DNA of 64,000 bases from a bacterium (GCA_905221085.1 CAJNBT010000006.1:73435-137434); one strand, 5' to 3'; shown: positions 51,271 to 62,660, counted from the stretch's first letter. The notes: generated by a model from the sequence alone, not told the origin. Numbers and translations are program-made.

Positions 51271-51641
51271 CGTTTTATCTCCTTTATTTTTCATTATATA
51301 TTTTTCGTAAGACTATCTTACTACCATACAGTATATAAATATTTGCAGGATTTGTCAAGGGTTTTCTTCGAGTTTTTAAAGTTTTTACCTATTTTTAGAA
51401 AAAAAGGTGAAAAAAACATCTTTGTGAGAAAAATACCCGTCAAATACTGTATTTTTGAGTGAAAATCTCACAAACTAATCATCCTTGAGTAAAATCATTC
51501 ATATCTAATCTACATAGACAGTTGGATAGAACTCACTTCCTAAGTATTATCTTATAACCCCTCATAAAAGTCAAGTAAAAACGGCAAGTATTTTGATAAC
51601 ACTTACCATTTCATAAACTTTCTACTATATAAAGATTGAAC
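51271..51641. other. Gap with a strong promoter for the choline-binding gene
   Basis: TTGACA (51358-51353), 17-base spacer, TATACT (51335-51330) on the minus strand. Further upstream (51360-51641) is AT-rich and I see no gene. Confidence 0.55.
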
Positions 51642-52577
51642 TCATAATAAAGCTTCAAACTCAGCAACGGTCATACTCAATTGTTCACTCGCAAATTCGG
51701 AAGTTAAAACATGTTGGCGTACTAAATCTAGAAAGGTAAAGATTTGTCCTTCAACTTTCCCACGCTCTAAACCTTGTTCAATACCTTCTGCACGACCACG
51801 TTCTAAGCCTTTTTCAATACCTTCCGCCCTAGCTGTTTCCAAGGCATAGTCATGAGCCAATAATGCTTGTTCCTCACGCCTGCGTTGTTCACTAAACATT
51901 TTCCTGTCCTCCTCGGACCAGCTCTTATAGTCCAGCAGTTGGTCTGCTTGGCTGATGGCTCGCTGGGGGTTCTGGGTAAAGGGCTTATTCCCGAAAAACT
52001 CCAACCACGGCTTGCGAACCTCGTCTTTGCTGGTTTCTCTGTATTTTTTTAATTCCAAGAATGCCATCTTAACCAGATGGTTTTCTTGACCGTTATTGGT
52101 GATGGTTAAGACATCACCTGTCGTGTCCTCTCGCATACTAAAGCTGTGGAAAGCCAAGTCATCTGAGAAGTAATTACTATCCACAATTGCGATAGCATAT
52201 ACTGGTGCGATATGCTTGTAACTCTGGTGTGTATTGCCTTCTTGCTGGCGAATTTTTTCTAGGTTTTGATTGACCTGACTGCATAGGTAAGCCCACAAAC
52301 GATTAATGAAAAAATTCTGATGATGCACCTGAATCTCGATAATTACCTGAGTGCCATTATCCAACTCCGCCAAGACATCTATACTGGTATAGAAATCCTG
52401 CGCCGAGTAGGGCAGGGAAGGTAAGACGTGAATATTGCTTCTCTCCAAAATGGTCACATTTTTTGCTGGTAAATCCAACATATCGCGGATAAATTGACAA
52501 GTGATTTCTGGATTGCTAAAGATTTTCTTAGCAACCAAATCATTGGTTGGGCTGATGCCCGGATGTCTTAGAATCAT
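51642..52577 (-). CDS. Rpn-family nuclease / putative transposase, inverted copy
   Basis: 311 residues from ATG 52577 (MILRHPGISPTNDLVAKKIF), preceded by AAAGGAGG. Close to the gene at 47915-48850 along most of its length. It differs mainly near the C-terminal repeat tail (GRAEGIEQGLERGKVEGQIF) and QHVLTSEFASEQLSMTV. Same PD-(D/E)XK core. Opposite strand to its partner. Confidence 0.85.
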   Translation of the reverse strand: MILRHPGISPTNDLVAKKIFSNPEITCQFIRDMLDLPAKNVTILERSNIHVLPSLPYSAQDFYTSIDVLAELDNGTQVIIEIQVHHQNFFINRLWAYLCSQVNQNLEKIRQQEGNTHQSYKHIAPVYAIAIVDSNYFSDDLAFHSFSMREDTTGDVLTITNNGQENHLVKMAFLELKKYRETSKDEVRKPWLEFFGNKPFTQNPQRAISQADQLLDYKSWSEEDRKMFSEQRRREEQALLAHDYALETARAEGIEKGLERGRAEGIEQGLERGKVEGQIFTFLDLVRQHVLTSEFASEQLSMTVAEFEALL

Positions 52578-52607
52578 CCTTTTCCTCCTTTTATTATACC
52601 ATAGTCT

Positions 52608-52714
52608 TATACTCAATGAAAATCAAAGAGCAAACTAGGAAACTAGCCGCAGGCTGTACTTGAGTACGGCAAGGCGACGTTGACGTGGTTTGAATTTGAT
52701 TTTCGAAGAGTATT
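52608..52714. repeat. BOX element, short A-C form
   Basis: 107 bp, almost the same as 802-907. It is inserted between the Rpn gene's ribosome site and a RUP-like repeat; the matching left side (47834-47915) lacks the BOX. Confidence 0.9.
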
Positions 52715-52763
52715 AAATCTAGTTTTACTAGATTCACTGACTCTATCTATTTATTCGGAAAAG
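52714..52763 (-). repeat. RUP-like inverted-repeat end, right copy
   Basis: Reverse complement reads ccgaataaatagatagagtc then agtgaatctagtaaaactag; nearly identical to 47834-47884 in inverted orientation. Confidence 0.5.
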
Positions 52764-52767
52764 AGAC

Positions 52768-52796
52768 GAAAAAAACCTGAGAATTATCTCAGGCTT
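52768..52796 (-). terminator. Terminator after prs
   Basis: CCTGAG / CTCAGG stem with AATTAT-type loop and a TTTTTTT tail on the minus strand. Confidence 0.8.
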
Positions 52797-52801
52797 GGTC
52801 A

Positions 52802-53770
52802 TTAAATCTTTTTCTCAATACTAAAAAGTGGAGAAAGTGGGCGTTTTTCATGGATACGCACAATAGCATCACCCAGTAGATGAGCAATCGAAATCTGCTC
52901 AATCTTATCAATCAAACGCTCTTCTGGCAGATAGATGGTATCCAAAACAACCAATTTCTTAATAGCTGATTTTTGGATATTGTCCATAGCAGGACCAGAA
53001 AGAACTGGGTGCGTACAGCTTGCATAGACTTCAACAGCACCAGCTTCCGCAAGTGCATCTGCTGCGTGACAAATCGTTCCAGCGGTATCAATCATATCAT
53101 CAATCAAGATACAAGTCTTGCCTTCAACCTTACCGATGATGTTCATGACTTCACTGGTATTCATCTTATCAACGCTACGACGTTTGTCAATGATAGCAAT
53201 AGATGTTTTCAAAAATTCTGCCAACTTACGGGCACGAGTCACCCCTCCATGGTCTGGGCTGACAACCACATAGTCAGAACCAACCATGCCACGACGCTCA
53301 AAATAATCCGCAATCAGAGGAGCCCCCATCAAGTGATCCACAGGAATATCAAAGAATCCTTGAATCTGCGCAGCATGCAAGTCGATTGTCAACAAACGAT
53401 CCACTCCAGCTACTTCAAGCATATTTGCAACAAGTTTTGAAGTGATTGGCTCACGCGCTCTCGCCTTTCTATCCTGACGTGCATACCCATAGTAAGGCAT
53501 GACAACATTGACAGATTCTGCACTCGCACGCTTCAAAGCATCCACCATAATCAAAATTTCAAGCAGATTGTCATTTACAGGCGAACTAGTTGATTGTAGG
53601 ATAAAGACGTGTTTCCCACGGATTGATTCTTCGATGTTGACCTGAATCTCTCCATCTGAAAATTGGCGAACACTTGATTTCCCCAACTCTATCCCAATCT
53701 CCTGCGCTACACGTTTTGCCAATTCTTGATTAGAAGAAAGGGCAAACAGCTTTAAATCAGAAAAAGACAT
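52802..53770 (-). CDS. prs: Ribose-phosphate pyrophosphokinase
   Basis: 322 residues from ATG 53770 ([20 protein letters not shown]), preceded by GGAGG. PRPP synthase motifs: [32 protein letters not shown] and the PRPP loop [14 protein letters not shown]. It makes PRPP for purine, pyrimidine and NAD synthesis. Single gene with own terminator. Confidence 0.96.
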   Translation of the reverse strand: MSFSDLKLFALSSNQELAKRVAQEIGIELGKSSVRQFSDGEIQVNIEESIRGKHVFILQSTSSPVNDNLLEILIMVDALKRASAESVNVVMPYYGYARQDRKARAREPITSKLVANMLEVAGVDRLLTIDLHAAQIQGFFDIPVDHLMGAPLIADYFERRGMVGSDYVVVSPDHGGVTRARKLAEFLKTSIAIIDKRRSVDKMNTSEVMNIIGKVEGKTCILIDDMIDTAGTICHAADALAEAGAVEVYASCTHPVLSGPAMDNIQKSAIKKLVVLDTIYLPEERLIDKIEQISIAHLLGDAIVRIHEKRPLSPLFSIEKKI

Positions 53771-53915
53771 GATTTCCTCCGGTATATATGTATCGCTTGT
53801 GCTTTTCACAAGATTTTTCTATCTACCATTGTAGCGCTTTTTGCACTATTTTTCAATCAAAAATAAAAGAAGGGCACCATATTTGTGCCCCTGCATCATT
53901 CTTTTGAAAAATATT

Positions 53916-54731
53916 CTAGTTCATCAACTCATCGTGCTTCTCAACAAAGCGATAAGCCTGATAAAAACCATAAAGAGCAATAGCCGTAACCACTGGAATC
54001 GCTAAGGGCAACTCTGTCTCCAACTCCACAAAAGGAGAATTAAACAGGAAGTGAGTTCCCAAGGCTAAACCTAGGAAAATAAGCCCCTCTTTCTTGCCAG
54101 TCTTCTGTCCTTTATAGGCTCTGTAAAGCAAGTAAACACCTACTACAGCCAGACCTGAAAAAGTCCAGTGAGAGGCAATTCCTGAGATGATACGCTCCAA
54201 AATCCTTGAAATGGTAAAATCAAAGCCCTCTGGCAAATCTGTACGAATGTAGCCAATATCCTCAATCATTTGGAATCCCAAACCAGAAGCAATGCCTAGT
54301 AAAAACAATGATTTTAAGTTTCGCACAGGAATCAAAGCTAAAACAAAGACAAGTGGCAACAATTTCAAGGGCTCTTCTACCAAAGGAGCCACAATAGCAC
54401 TTTCAAAAGCATTTAAAAATACACTATCTGGGAAAAGAACGCCCAGTAAATCATGGATATAGGTATTCGCAAAGCTAGACAACCAACCCGAAAGGAACAT
54501 CCCACCCAATAAAGACAAGATCAAGGCCTTCTTTGGCAATTCCCATTTTTTTCCAATACGGAAAAGGAAATAAAGAGCCGGAACTATGTAAAAGAGAGCT
54601 AGAAAGATAGAAACTCCCATTAGTCCATATTCCGCACCTGACATCGAACCATCCGTATAGTAGATGGTTTCATACTGTAAACCAATACATAGCAATAAGA
54701 TAAAAATAAATAAAATACTGTTTTTCTTCAT
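53916..54731 (-). CDS. PrsW-family intramembrane protease-like protein
   Basis: 271 residues with about seven to eight membrane spans. VAPLVEEPLKLLPLVFVLAL carries the EExxK motif of PrsW metalloproteases, and SHWTFSGLAVVGVYLLYRAY holds the conserved His region. PrsW cleaves anti-sigma factors in Bacillus; no such substrate is suggested here. It lies 24 bases downstream of the carbonic anhydrase gene. Confidence 0.75.
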   Translation of the reverse strand: MKKNSILFIFILLLCIGLQYETIYYTDGSMSGAEYGLMGVSIFLALFYIVPALYFLFRIGKKWELPKKALILSLLGGMFLSGWLSSFANTYIHDLLGVLFPDSVFLNAFESAIVAPLVEEPLKLLPLVFVLALIPVRNLKSLFLLGIASGLGFQMIEDIGYIRTDLPEGFDFTISRILERIISGIASHWTFSGLAVVGVYLLYRAYKGQKTGKKEGLIFLGLALGTHFLFNSPFVELETELPLAIPVVTAIALYGFYQAYRFVEKHDELMN

Positions 54732-54755
54732 ACACTTTCTTTCTAAATGAAGTGT

Positions 54756-55253
54756 CTATAATTCTACGACTGTCATCCTTCCTGTATCCACATCGTAAAT
54801 AGCACCAGAGATAATGACATCATCTGGTATTAGGGGAGACTCGATAAGGAGTTGCATATCCTCGCGTACACTCTCCTCTATATCTTGGAAGGGCAAGAAG
54901 TCCTGGTCTGACACATCGACACCTAGTTCCTCTTTCAGATACTCCTGAAAAGGACCATTTTCAAAGGTCTGAGCACCACAGTCTGTATGGTGCAATACCA
55001 CAATCTCTCTTGTCCCCATTTGTTGCTGGGAAATAACTAGCGAACGAATCATATCATCTGTCACTCGCCCTCCAGCATTCCGCAAAATATGAGCATCTCC
55101 CAGAGCCAACCCAAGAGCTGGCGCAACGTGTAAACGCGAGTCCATACAAGTTACGATTGCAACCTTGGTCTTTGGTTTGATTGATAAATGAAGATCTCCA
55201 TGCAGTTCTACATAGGCTTGATTGGCTTTTAAAAAATTTTCAAAATAGGACAT
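54756..55253 (-). CDS. pca: Beta-class carbonic anhydrase
   Basis: 165 residues. Zinc ligands in VTCMDSRL (Cys, Asp) and LHHTDCGAQ (His, Cys). It interconverts CO2 and bicarbonate, feeding carboxylations such as PurK. The length is typical for the small beta class in streptococci. Confidence 0.9.
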   Translation of the reverse strand: MSYFENFLKANQAYVELHGDLHLSIKPKTKVAIVTCMDSRLHVAPALGLALGDAHILRNAGGRVTDDMIRSLVISQQQMGTREIVVLHHTDCGAQTFENGPFQEYLKEELGVDVSDQDFLPFQDIEESVREDMQLLIESPLIPDDVIISGAIYDVDTGRMTVVEL

Positions 55254-55353
55254 GACAACTCACTTTCTAGTCTATCAGATAATTTGAACACCAAATTATT
55301 TATATCCTATCTTACCATCTTTTCTTTGTCTTGTCAGTTGTCAACCTTCATAT

Positions 55354-55409
55354 AAAAAAACTGGGACAGAGACATCCAGCTTCTAGCTTGGGCTTCTGTC
55401 CTAGTTTTA
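55354..55409 (-). terminator. Terminator after the AIM24-like gene
   Basis: AAAACTAGGACAGAAG / CTCTGTCCCAGTTTT long stem with TTTTTTT on the minus strand. Confidence 0.8.
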
Positions 55410-55412
55410 TTT

Positions 55413-56108
55413 TTATGAACCTTTTTGGATATACTTATTGAGCGATCCTGCAAAGCTCTGAAGATTGAGACTTTGTACGTAGACCTCACCAGTTCCTCGG
55501 AAGGTATTCACCACTCCTTCGCCTGTACCAATAGACTGCCAGAAGCTATTTTCTAAGTGGATATTATAGTCCAAAGATTGACTCCAAGCCACCACATGGG
55601 CATTGTCAATGGTTATTTCTTGGTTTTGTAGCTCAATTTTCTTGATAGATCCAAAAGCATTGGCCAAGAGAGTTCCCTGGCCTTGGGTAGTCATCACAAA
55701 GAGACCGCCTTGCCCTCCGAACAGAGCTTTACCAATAGACTGACTCTCCATAGTATAGGAAGCTGTACCATCAAGAGCTAGAAAAGCTCCATCATTCAGT
55801 CGATATTGTTTTTCACCTAGTTCAAGAGCAATTACTTGCCCAGGAGTATCTGGTGCTAGAGCAAGGTTCCCGTTATCAGACTCTGCTACAGCTTGAGTAA
55901 TGAAGGTGCTTTCACCAGAAACCATTGAACGTCCTACAGCTTTAACAAAACGTCCCAAACCTGAACCGCTAGCATTGAGCTGGGTATTGAGACTTACATT
56001 AGGCGTGTGGTAAACCATACTACCTCGCTGGATATAGACGGTTTCTCCTTGATTGAGTGACAACTCTACCAAAGGAAATTGCATATGACTGTCTATAGAA
56101 AATTTCAT
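55413..56108 (-). CDS. AIM24-family protein
   Basis: 231 residues, mostly beta-strand: MKFSIDSHMQFPLVELSLNQ, then GSMVYHTPNVSLNTQL and GGQGGLFVMTTQGQGTLLAN. This is the TIGR00266/AIM24 family, of unknown biochemical function in bacteria. No signal or membrane segment. Own terminator downstream. Confidence 0.8.
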   Translation of the reverse strand: MKFSIDSHMQFPLVELSLNQGETVYIQRGSMVYHTPNVSLNTQLNASGSGLGRFVKAVGRSMVSGESTFITQAVAESDNGNLALAPDTPGQVIALELGEKQYRLNDGAFLALDGTASYTMESQSIGKALFGGQGGLFVMTTQGQGTLLANAFGSIKKIELQNQEITIDNAHVVAWSQSLDYNIHLENSFWQSIGTGEGVVNTFRGTGEVYVQSLNLQSFAGSLNKYIQKGS

Positions 56109-56178
56109 AAGAAATTCCTCCTTGTTTTAATAAATGTTAGCAATAAAATAATTAGTCATCTAAAGCTGACCATAACTA

Positions 56179-57543
56179 TTAGGAGAATACCTTTTTCAAG
56201 ACTTCCTGAATCGTTGTCACCCCAATAACCTGAATTTCCTTAGGTGGAGTGATTCCTGTCAAGGAATTTTTGGGTACATAAATCTTAGTAAAGCCCAGTT
56301 TAGCAGCTTCATTAATACGCTGCTCGATACGATTCACGCGCCGAATTTCTCCCGTCAAACCAAGTTCTCCCACAAAACATTCCTGAGGGTTGGTTGGCTT
56401 GTCCTTGTAGCTCGAAGCAATAGCAACAGCGACGGCTAAGTCAATCGCAGGTTCATCCAATTTGACACCGCCAGCAGATTTGAGATAGGCATCCTGATTT
56501 TGAAGCAAGAGACCTGCCCGTTTCTCCAAGACAGCCATAATCAAGCTAGCACGATTGAAGTCAAGGCCAGTCGTCGTGCGCTTGGCATTTCCAAACATGG
56601 TCGGTGTCACCAAAGCCTGAACCTCTGCTAAAATTGGACGCGTCCCTTCCATGGTCACAACGATTGACGAACCAGTCGCTCCATCCAAACGCTCCTCTAG
56701 AAAAACTTGACTCGGATTGAGGACCTCAACCAAACCGCCCGACTGCATCTCAAAAATCCCAATTTCATTGGTAGAACCAAAACGGTTTTTGACCGCTCTC
56801 AAAATACGGAAGGTATGGTGACGCTCCCCTTCAAAGTAAAGCACCGTATCCACCATATGCTCCAACATTCTCGGCCCAGCCAAGGTTCCCTCCTTAGTCA
56901 CATGCCCTACGATAAAGATGGCAATGTTATTGGTTTTGGCCAGCTGCATAAGTTCAGTCGTTACCTCACGCACTTGAGAAACAGACCCCTGTACCCCTGA
57001 AATCTCAGGAGACGTAATGGTTTGAATTGAGTCAATAATGAGGAAGTCTGGCTGGATTCTCTCTACCTCTGCGCGAACACTCTGCATATTGGTCTCTGCA
57101 TAGAGATAAAACTCGCTATCAATATCACCCAAACGCTCTGCACGTAGTTTAATCTGCTGGGCAGATTCCTCCCCGCTGACGTAGAGAACCGTCCCCACTT
57201 GAGACAACTGGGTTGAGACTTGTAGGAGAAGGGTTGATTTCCCAATTCCAGGATCCCCACCTATGAGGACGAGACTTCCCGGTACTACTCCTCCTCCAAG
57301 TACACGGTTGAATTCCTCCATCTCCGTCTTGGTTCGATTGACGTTTATAGAAGTCACCTCAGCCAGTTTCATGGGCTTGGTTTTCTCACCTGTCAAGGAC
57401 ACACGCGCATTCTTGACCTCGGCAACCTCAACCTCTTCTACAAAGGAAGACCAAGACCCACAGTTAGGACATCGTCCCAGATATTTAGGGGAATTATACC
57501 CACAATTTTGACATACAAATGTCGCTTTTTTCTTTGCGATGAT
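56179..57543 (-). CDS. radA: DNA repair/branch-migration protein RadA
   Basis: Open frame of 453-454 residues if started at ATC 57540 or ATC 57543, 6-9 bases after AAAGAGG. The zinc finger (CQNCGY ... CPNCGS) is encoded in-frame, but there is no ATG, GTG or TTG between the upstream stop (TAG at about 57554) and the zinc finger. The first standard start (GTG 57402) would remove it. The remainder has [12 protein letters not shown] (Walker A), a KNRFG motif and a C-terminal Lon-like domain. RadA is a hexameric helicase that helps recombination and transformation. Confidence 0.88.
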   Translation of the reverse strand: MIAKKKATFVCQNCGYNSPKYLGRCPNCGSWSSFVEEVEVAEVKNARVSLTGEKTKPMKLAEVTSINVNRTKTEMEEFNRVLGGGVVPGSLVLIGGDPGIGKSTLLLQVSTQLSQVGTVLYVSGEESAQQIKLRAERLGDIDSEFYLYAETNMQSVRAEVERIQPDFLIIDSIQTITSPEISGVQGSVSQVREVTTELMQLAKTNNIAIFIVGHVTKEGTLAGPRMLEHMVDTVLYFEGERHHTFRILRAVKNRFGSTNEIGIFEMQSGGLVEVLNPSQVFLEERLDGATGSSIVVTMEGTRPILAEVQALVTPTMFGNAKRTTTGLDFNRASLIMAVLEKRAGLLLQNQDAYLKSAGGVKLDEPAIDLAVAVAIASSYKDKPTNPQECFVGELGLTGEIRRVNRIEQRINEAAKLGFTKIYVPKNSLTGITPPKEIQVIGVTTIQEVLKKVFS

Positions 57544-57553
57544 AAACCTCTTT

Positions 57554-58069
57554 CTATATCTCTAACTCACACTCAATCACTTGGCAAAAATCAATCTTCT
57601 CATTTGGCACAAACTGGCGCATGAGCATGTTATGAGCGACAACTACCACAGTCTGATGTTCTCGATACTTAGATATACATTCTAGAAACCGAGACTTCAT
57701 CTCCGCAGCTGTCTCATATTGAATAGGACTATTAGAAAGTAACTCCCCCTTATTTTCTAGAAACATAGTACGAGCTTTTTCAAAATTATCTGTGCCACTT
57801 TCATAGACCTGCCATTCATGTAATAAAGGCTCCACTCTCAAAGGAAGTCCCGTAGCACAAGCCACATAAGAAGCCGTTTCTAAAGCTCTTGTGACTGCAG
57901 AAGATACGATTATTTCTGCTGAAGAGAGGAAAGGATTTTTGCTCAGTTCCTGGGCTTGCTGTCGTCCCTTCTCAGACAAAGATGCCAAATCTATCCCAAA
58001 TCCCGTATAAGAACGCTCCTCTAACTCACGGTAATCTGGCTCCCCGTGACGTACAAAGATAATCTTCAT
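57554..58069 (-). CDS. Histidine phosphatase family protein
   Basis: 171 residues from ATG 58069 ([20 protein letters not shown]); one base after the dut stop. The RHG motif and the [13 protein letters not shown] second histidine are intact, so it is a phosphoglycerate-mutase-type phosphatase. Substrate unknown. It is coupled to dut and to radA, whose ribosome site begins at its stop. Confidence 0.88.
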   Translation of the reverse strand: MKIIFVRHGEPDYRELEERSYTGFGIDLASLSEKGRQQAQELSKNPFLSSAEIIVSSAVTRALETASYVACATGLPLRVEPLLHEWQVYESGTDNFEKARTMFLENKGELLSNSPIQYETAAEMKSRFLECISKYREHQTVVVVAHNMLMRQFVPNEKIDFCQVIECELEI

Positions 58070-58070
58070 T

Positions 58071-58514
58071 CTAGTGCCCTGTCGATCCAAATCCACCAGT
58101 TCGAACGCCATCAGCCGCATCTCCATCTGCAATTAAGAAAGGAGCAAAGACAGCCTGGACAACACGTTCTCCAACTTCAAGAACAACTTCTTGGTCGGTA
58201 ATGTTTTTCATCTGTGCAAAGATATGTCCTTCATTCCCAGGATTTCCATAATAATCCCCATCAATGACCCCAACTGAATTAATCAAGACCAAGCCCTTCT
58301 TACGAGGGTTTGAAGAGCGATCATAGAGGTATAGAACCTCAGTCGGTTGCATATAAGCCTTAACCCCTGTCGGAACCAAGACAATCTCTCCTGGCGCAAT
58401 AACCGTACGCACAGCAACCTTTAAGTCGTAACCAGCCGCATGCGCTGTCTCACGCTTGGGCAATAAATTTTCATCTGTAAAACTAGAAACCAATTCAAAA
58501 CCACGAATTTTCAT
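58071..58514 (-). CDS. dut: dUTP diphosphatase
   Basis: 147 residues from ATG 58514 (MKIRGFELVSSFTDENLLPK); an ATG one codon earlier is possible. Trimeric dUTPase motifs: HAAGYDLKV, DRSSNPRKKGL, NSVGVIDGDYYGN and GGFGSTGH. It removes dUTP and makes dUMP for thymidylate synthesis. Confidence 0.95.
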   Translation of the reverse strand: MKIRGFELVSSFTDENLLPKRETAHAAGYDLKVAVRTVIAPGEIVLVPTGVKAYMQPTEVLYLYDRSSNPRKKGLVLINSVGVIDGDYYGNPGNEGHIFAQMKNITDQEVVLEVGERVVQAVFAPFLIADGDAADGVRTGGFGSTGH

Positions 58515-58579
58515 CATCTTCTCTTTTCTATTATCATTTATTCTAGATTATTCTATCTTATTTATTCGGAAAAAGCACG

Positions 58580-58660
58580 AAAAAAAGAGCACACAATTCA
58601 AATCGCTTAGGGCTGCTGGATTCCTCCCCTGACCCGCTTCACGCAGAACTGTTGCTCCAC
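58580..58660 (-). ncRNA. ffs: Signal recognition particle RNA (small bacterial type)
   Basis: The minus strand reads GGGTCAGGGGAGGAATCCAG then CAGCCCTAAGC, the conserved SRP helix-8 loop. The ends pair (GGAGCA with TGCTC). TATAAT on the minus strand (58671-58666) ends six bases before the start, and TTTTTTT follows the 3' end. About 80 nt. Between dut and tadA, its usual pneumococcal position. Confidence 0.88.
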
Positions 58661-58700
58661 CGTTTATTATATCACATTCCTATTCATTTTAAAAGCAAAA

Positions 58701-59168
58701 TTATTTTTTCCGTCTATTTCTAAAAAAGTCCTGCATAATAGCTGCGCATTCATCTTCCAAAATTCCCGTTTCAACCTCCACACGATGATTGAGACGCTCA
58801 TCTGTCAAGATATCGTACAAACTCCCAGCAGCGCCAAATTTCTGGTTTTTAGCCCCATAGACCACGTTTGGAATACGGGCAAGTCCAATTGCTCCACTAC
58901 ACATGACACAAGGCTCAATGGTCACAAAAAGCGTGCAGTCCAGCAAGCGCCAGCTCTCCTCACTCAAGTTCGCATCCTCTATGGCCATAATCTCCGCATG
59001 CATAACCGCTCGCTGTAATTCCTCACGCGCATTATGCCCACGACCAATGATTTCTCCGTCCTTGACAATCACACAACCAATTGGAATTTCATCGTGTTCA
59101 AGAGCAATCTCAGCCTCTCTCAAAGCCTCCCTCATAAAAACTTCTTTTTCTTCAACTGTATAATTCAT
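58701..59168 (-). CDS. tadA: tRNA-adenosine deaminase
   Basis: 155 residues from ATG 59168 (MNYTVEEKEVFMREALREAE). Zinc-deaminase motifs HAEIMAI and EPCVMCSGA are intact. TadA converts A34 to inosine in tRNA-Arg. Preceded by a GGGAAA ribosome site. Confidence 0.93.
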   Translation of the reverse strand: MNYTVEEKEVFMREALREAEIALEHDEIPIGCVIVKDGEIIGRGHNAREELQRAVMHAEIMAIEDANLSEESWRLLDCTLFVTIEPCVMCSGAIGLARIPNVVYGAKNQKFGAAGSLYDILTDERLNHRVEVETGILEDECAAIMQDFFRNRRKK

Positions 59169-59222
59169 CAATTTCCCTTTTCCTACTTATCGATTTTATT
59201 ATTATATCATGAATCCCAAGAC

Positions 59223-59252
59223 AAAAAAAGCCACCGAATGCGGTGACTCTAT
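59223..59252 (-). terminator. Terminator after purA
   Basis: CACCG / CGGTG stem (aatg loop) followed by TTTTTTTG on the minus strand, about 115 bases past purA. Confidence 0.75.
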
Positions 59253-59264
59253 AGGGAGATTATT

Positions 59265-59330
59265 ATGAAAAAGAAAAGTTTAGGATATTTGTTACAACAA
59301 GTTAGGAGGTCTTCTTGTAACTGTCTATAG
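59265..59330 (+). CDS. Possible 21-residue peptide, opposite strand to purA 3' UTR
   Basis: MKKKSLGYLLQQVRRSSCNC then L and stop, with GGGAG before the ATG. It also overlaps an inverted repeat (GTTACAA / TTGTAAC). It could be chance; it is listed only because the ribosome site spacing is good. Confidence 0.2.
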   Translation: MKKKSLGYLLQQVRRSSCNCL

Positions 59331-59367
59331 TATACCCGACCTATCTTAAACAAATCTTAAAAATCTC

Positions 59368-60723
<1,356 letters not shown>

Positions 60724-60884
60724 TTACAATTTATTATAAGAAAAAATCGCCTTTTTATCAAGAAGAAACAATAGAAAGATTTGCTATTTCCAACTATTAA
60801 AAAATGTTTTAGAAAAATAACCAGCTATTTATCATTATCTTTCTATAAAATAATAAATTTGTTCGGAAATTCACTCAGACTATC

Positions 60885-61121
60885 TCAACAAGAAATAAAA
60901 CCTTGTTTCATTATCATCTTTTCAAGATACAAACGATAAGCAACACGATAATGGTAAACAATAAAATCCCTACGACACCCAATACCATATCTCACTAAAT
61001 AATAAATTAAAAATTTAAAATGAAAATGTTCCCAATCAAAATTATCACCAAATACAGTACCATACTCTTCTTCAATATTTCTATAAAAATCCGCCATCTG
61101 CTCATAAATTTTTTGTAGCAT
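60885..61121 (-). CDS. comW: Competence protein ComW
   Basis: 78 residues, MLQKIYEQMADFYRNIEEEY to GFISC. ComW stabilises and activates the alternative sigma factor SigX. It is specific to pneumococcus and close relatives. A ComE-type direct repeat lies upstream (61191-61220), consistent with early competence expression. The 230-base gap to purA shows no further gene. Confidence 0.95.
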   Translation of the reverse strand: MLQKIYEQMADFYRNIEEEYGTVFGDNFDWEHFHFKFLIYYLVRYGIGCRRDFIVYHYRVAYRLYLEKMIMKQGFISC

Positions 61122-61153
61122 AAATATATACTCCTTTTCTTTTTATGACCTTT

Positions 61154-61220
61154 ATTCTAACAAAAAATTTAAAACATTAAGTATCAATTCCTGAATTGTT
61201 AAAATACCAGCCTCAACAAG
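61154..61220 (-). promoter_or_regulatory. comW promoter with ComE-type direct repeat
   Basis: On the minus strand CTTGTTGAG (61220-61212), 12-base spacer, ACAATTCAG (61199-61191), then TAGAAT (61159-61154) 31 bases later. Same geometry as the comAB site at 30078-30145. Confidence 0.72.
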
Positions 61221-61539
61221 ATGAAAAATAGGAAAAGTTGACAGAATAGAAACAAATTTACTACCTAAACTTCAAACGATTAAAGTCCTAAAAAGACTGC
61301 CTTAAAACTTTTGGGTAAATCCTATCATAACTATAATATTTTTATATAGGTATTATGGATTTGATTTTGTAGTATAAAAAAAAATCAAACCAGAATCTTT
61401 CTTAGAAAACGCCGTTTTAAGTGCTATCATTGCTCAAAATGGAGATCTCTGAAAGTTTTCTATCCAAGAAAAATGTCTCGCCTCTAATAACACGAGATAG
61501 ATTATTAATTACATAATCATGGAGTCTAGGACAATAGTC
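61221..61539. other. Gap between comW and IS remnants
   Basis: AT-rich, no intact ORF. The right part (about 61430-61539) may be 5' debris of the transposase that follows. Confidence 0.35.
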
Positions 61540-62660
61540 TCTCATCTCCAAAAAAAGCAACGGACAAGTTTTCCACCAAGCTTCAAGAACAGATACATGT
61601 CTATTTTCAAGAAGAAATCACTCCTCTTATCCATCAAGCTATCGAACTGGATACACAAGAGCCTATCTCCTCAGAGCAGTTGCTTGCATTCGCTCAAGTC
61701 CTTGAAGAAGAATTGAAAAAATTGAACCAGGACATTGAGGAGACACCCGTTAAAGGAAAGGATGAACGTAAAACCCAGCGTCGTAAACTCAAGAAAGTCT
61801 TGCGTAAAATCAAGGATGATTTTTCAGTACGTGCTGAAAAATATGAGAACTATCAGGAGACATTTGAAGGGCGTAACAGTTTTTCCAAAACCGATCCAGA
61901 TGCCACTTTTATGAGAATGAAAGAAGACAATATGAAAAATGGTCAACTCAAGGCTGCTTATAATCTTCAAATCGCTACGGAAAAGCAGTTTGTTCTTCAC
62001 TATGATGTCTTCTCAAATCCTACAGACACCAAGACTCTTCTACCCTTACTTGAAACCTATCCGCATGAATTGAAGACAGTTGTCGCAAATGCTGGATATG
62101 GAAGTGAAGAGAACCTCCTTCGTTTAGATGAAAAGAAGGTGAACCATCTGATTAAATATGCCATGTTTGACAAGGAACAGAAGAGAGGGTATAAACAGTC
62201 AGCTAGAAACTTAGCGAATTGGCACTATGATGATAAGGAGGATAGCTACACACATCCTGATGGCTGGTGCTATCGTTTTCACCATATCAAACATCAGAAA
62301 ACACAGACGGACTTTCAACAGGAAATCAAGGTTTACTACGCTGATGAACCTGAATCAGCTCCTCAAAAGGGACTGTATATGAACGAACGCTATCAACACT
62401 TGAAAGCTAAAGAATGTCAGGCGCTTTTATCTCCTGAAGGTAGACAGATTTTCGCTCAACGCAAGATTGATGTGGAACCTGTCTCTGGGCAGATAAAGGC
62501 TTGTTTGGGTTACAAGAGATGTAATCTGAGAGGGAAGCGTCAAGTGAGAATTGACATGGGATTGGTACTTATGGCCAATAACCTCCTAAAATACAATAAG
62601 AGAACGACTCAAAATTAAAAAGCTAGAGTTCCGCAATTGGAAATCTCTAGCTTTTTTGTA
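61540..62660 (+). mobile_element. IS1182-family transposase, 5'-truncated
   Basis: An in-frame reading from about 61550 (KKATDKFSTKLQEQIHVYFQ onward) to the stop at 62616-62618 gives the middle and C-terminal transposase (EEELKKLNQDIEETPVKGKD; GRNSFSKTDPDATFMRMKED; KRCNLRGKRQVRIDMGLVLM). No N-terminal domain or start is present. A GCTAGAG / CTCTAGC hairpin (62620-62658) follows. The copy is incomplete and not likely to move. Confidence 0.8.
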
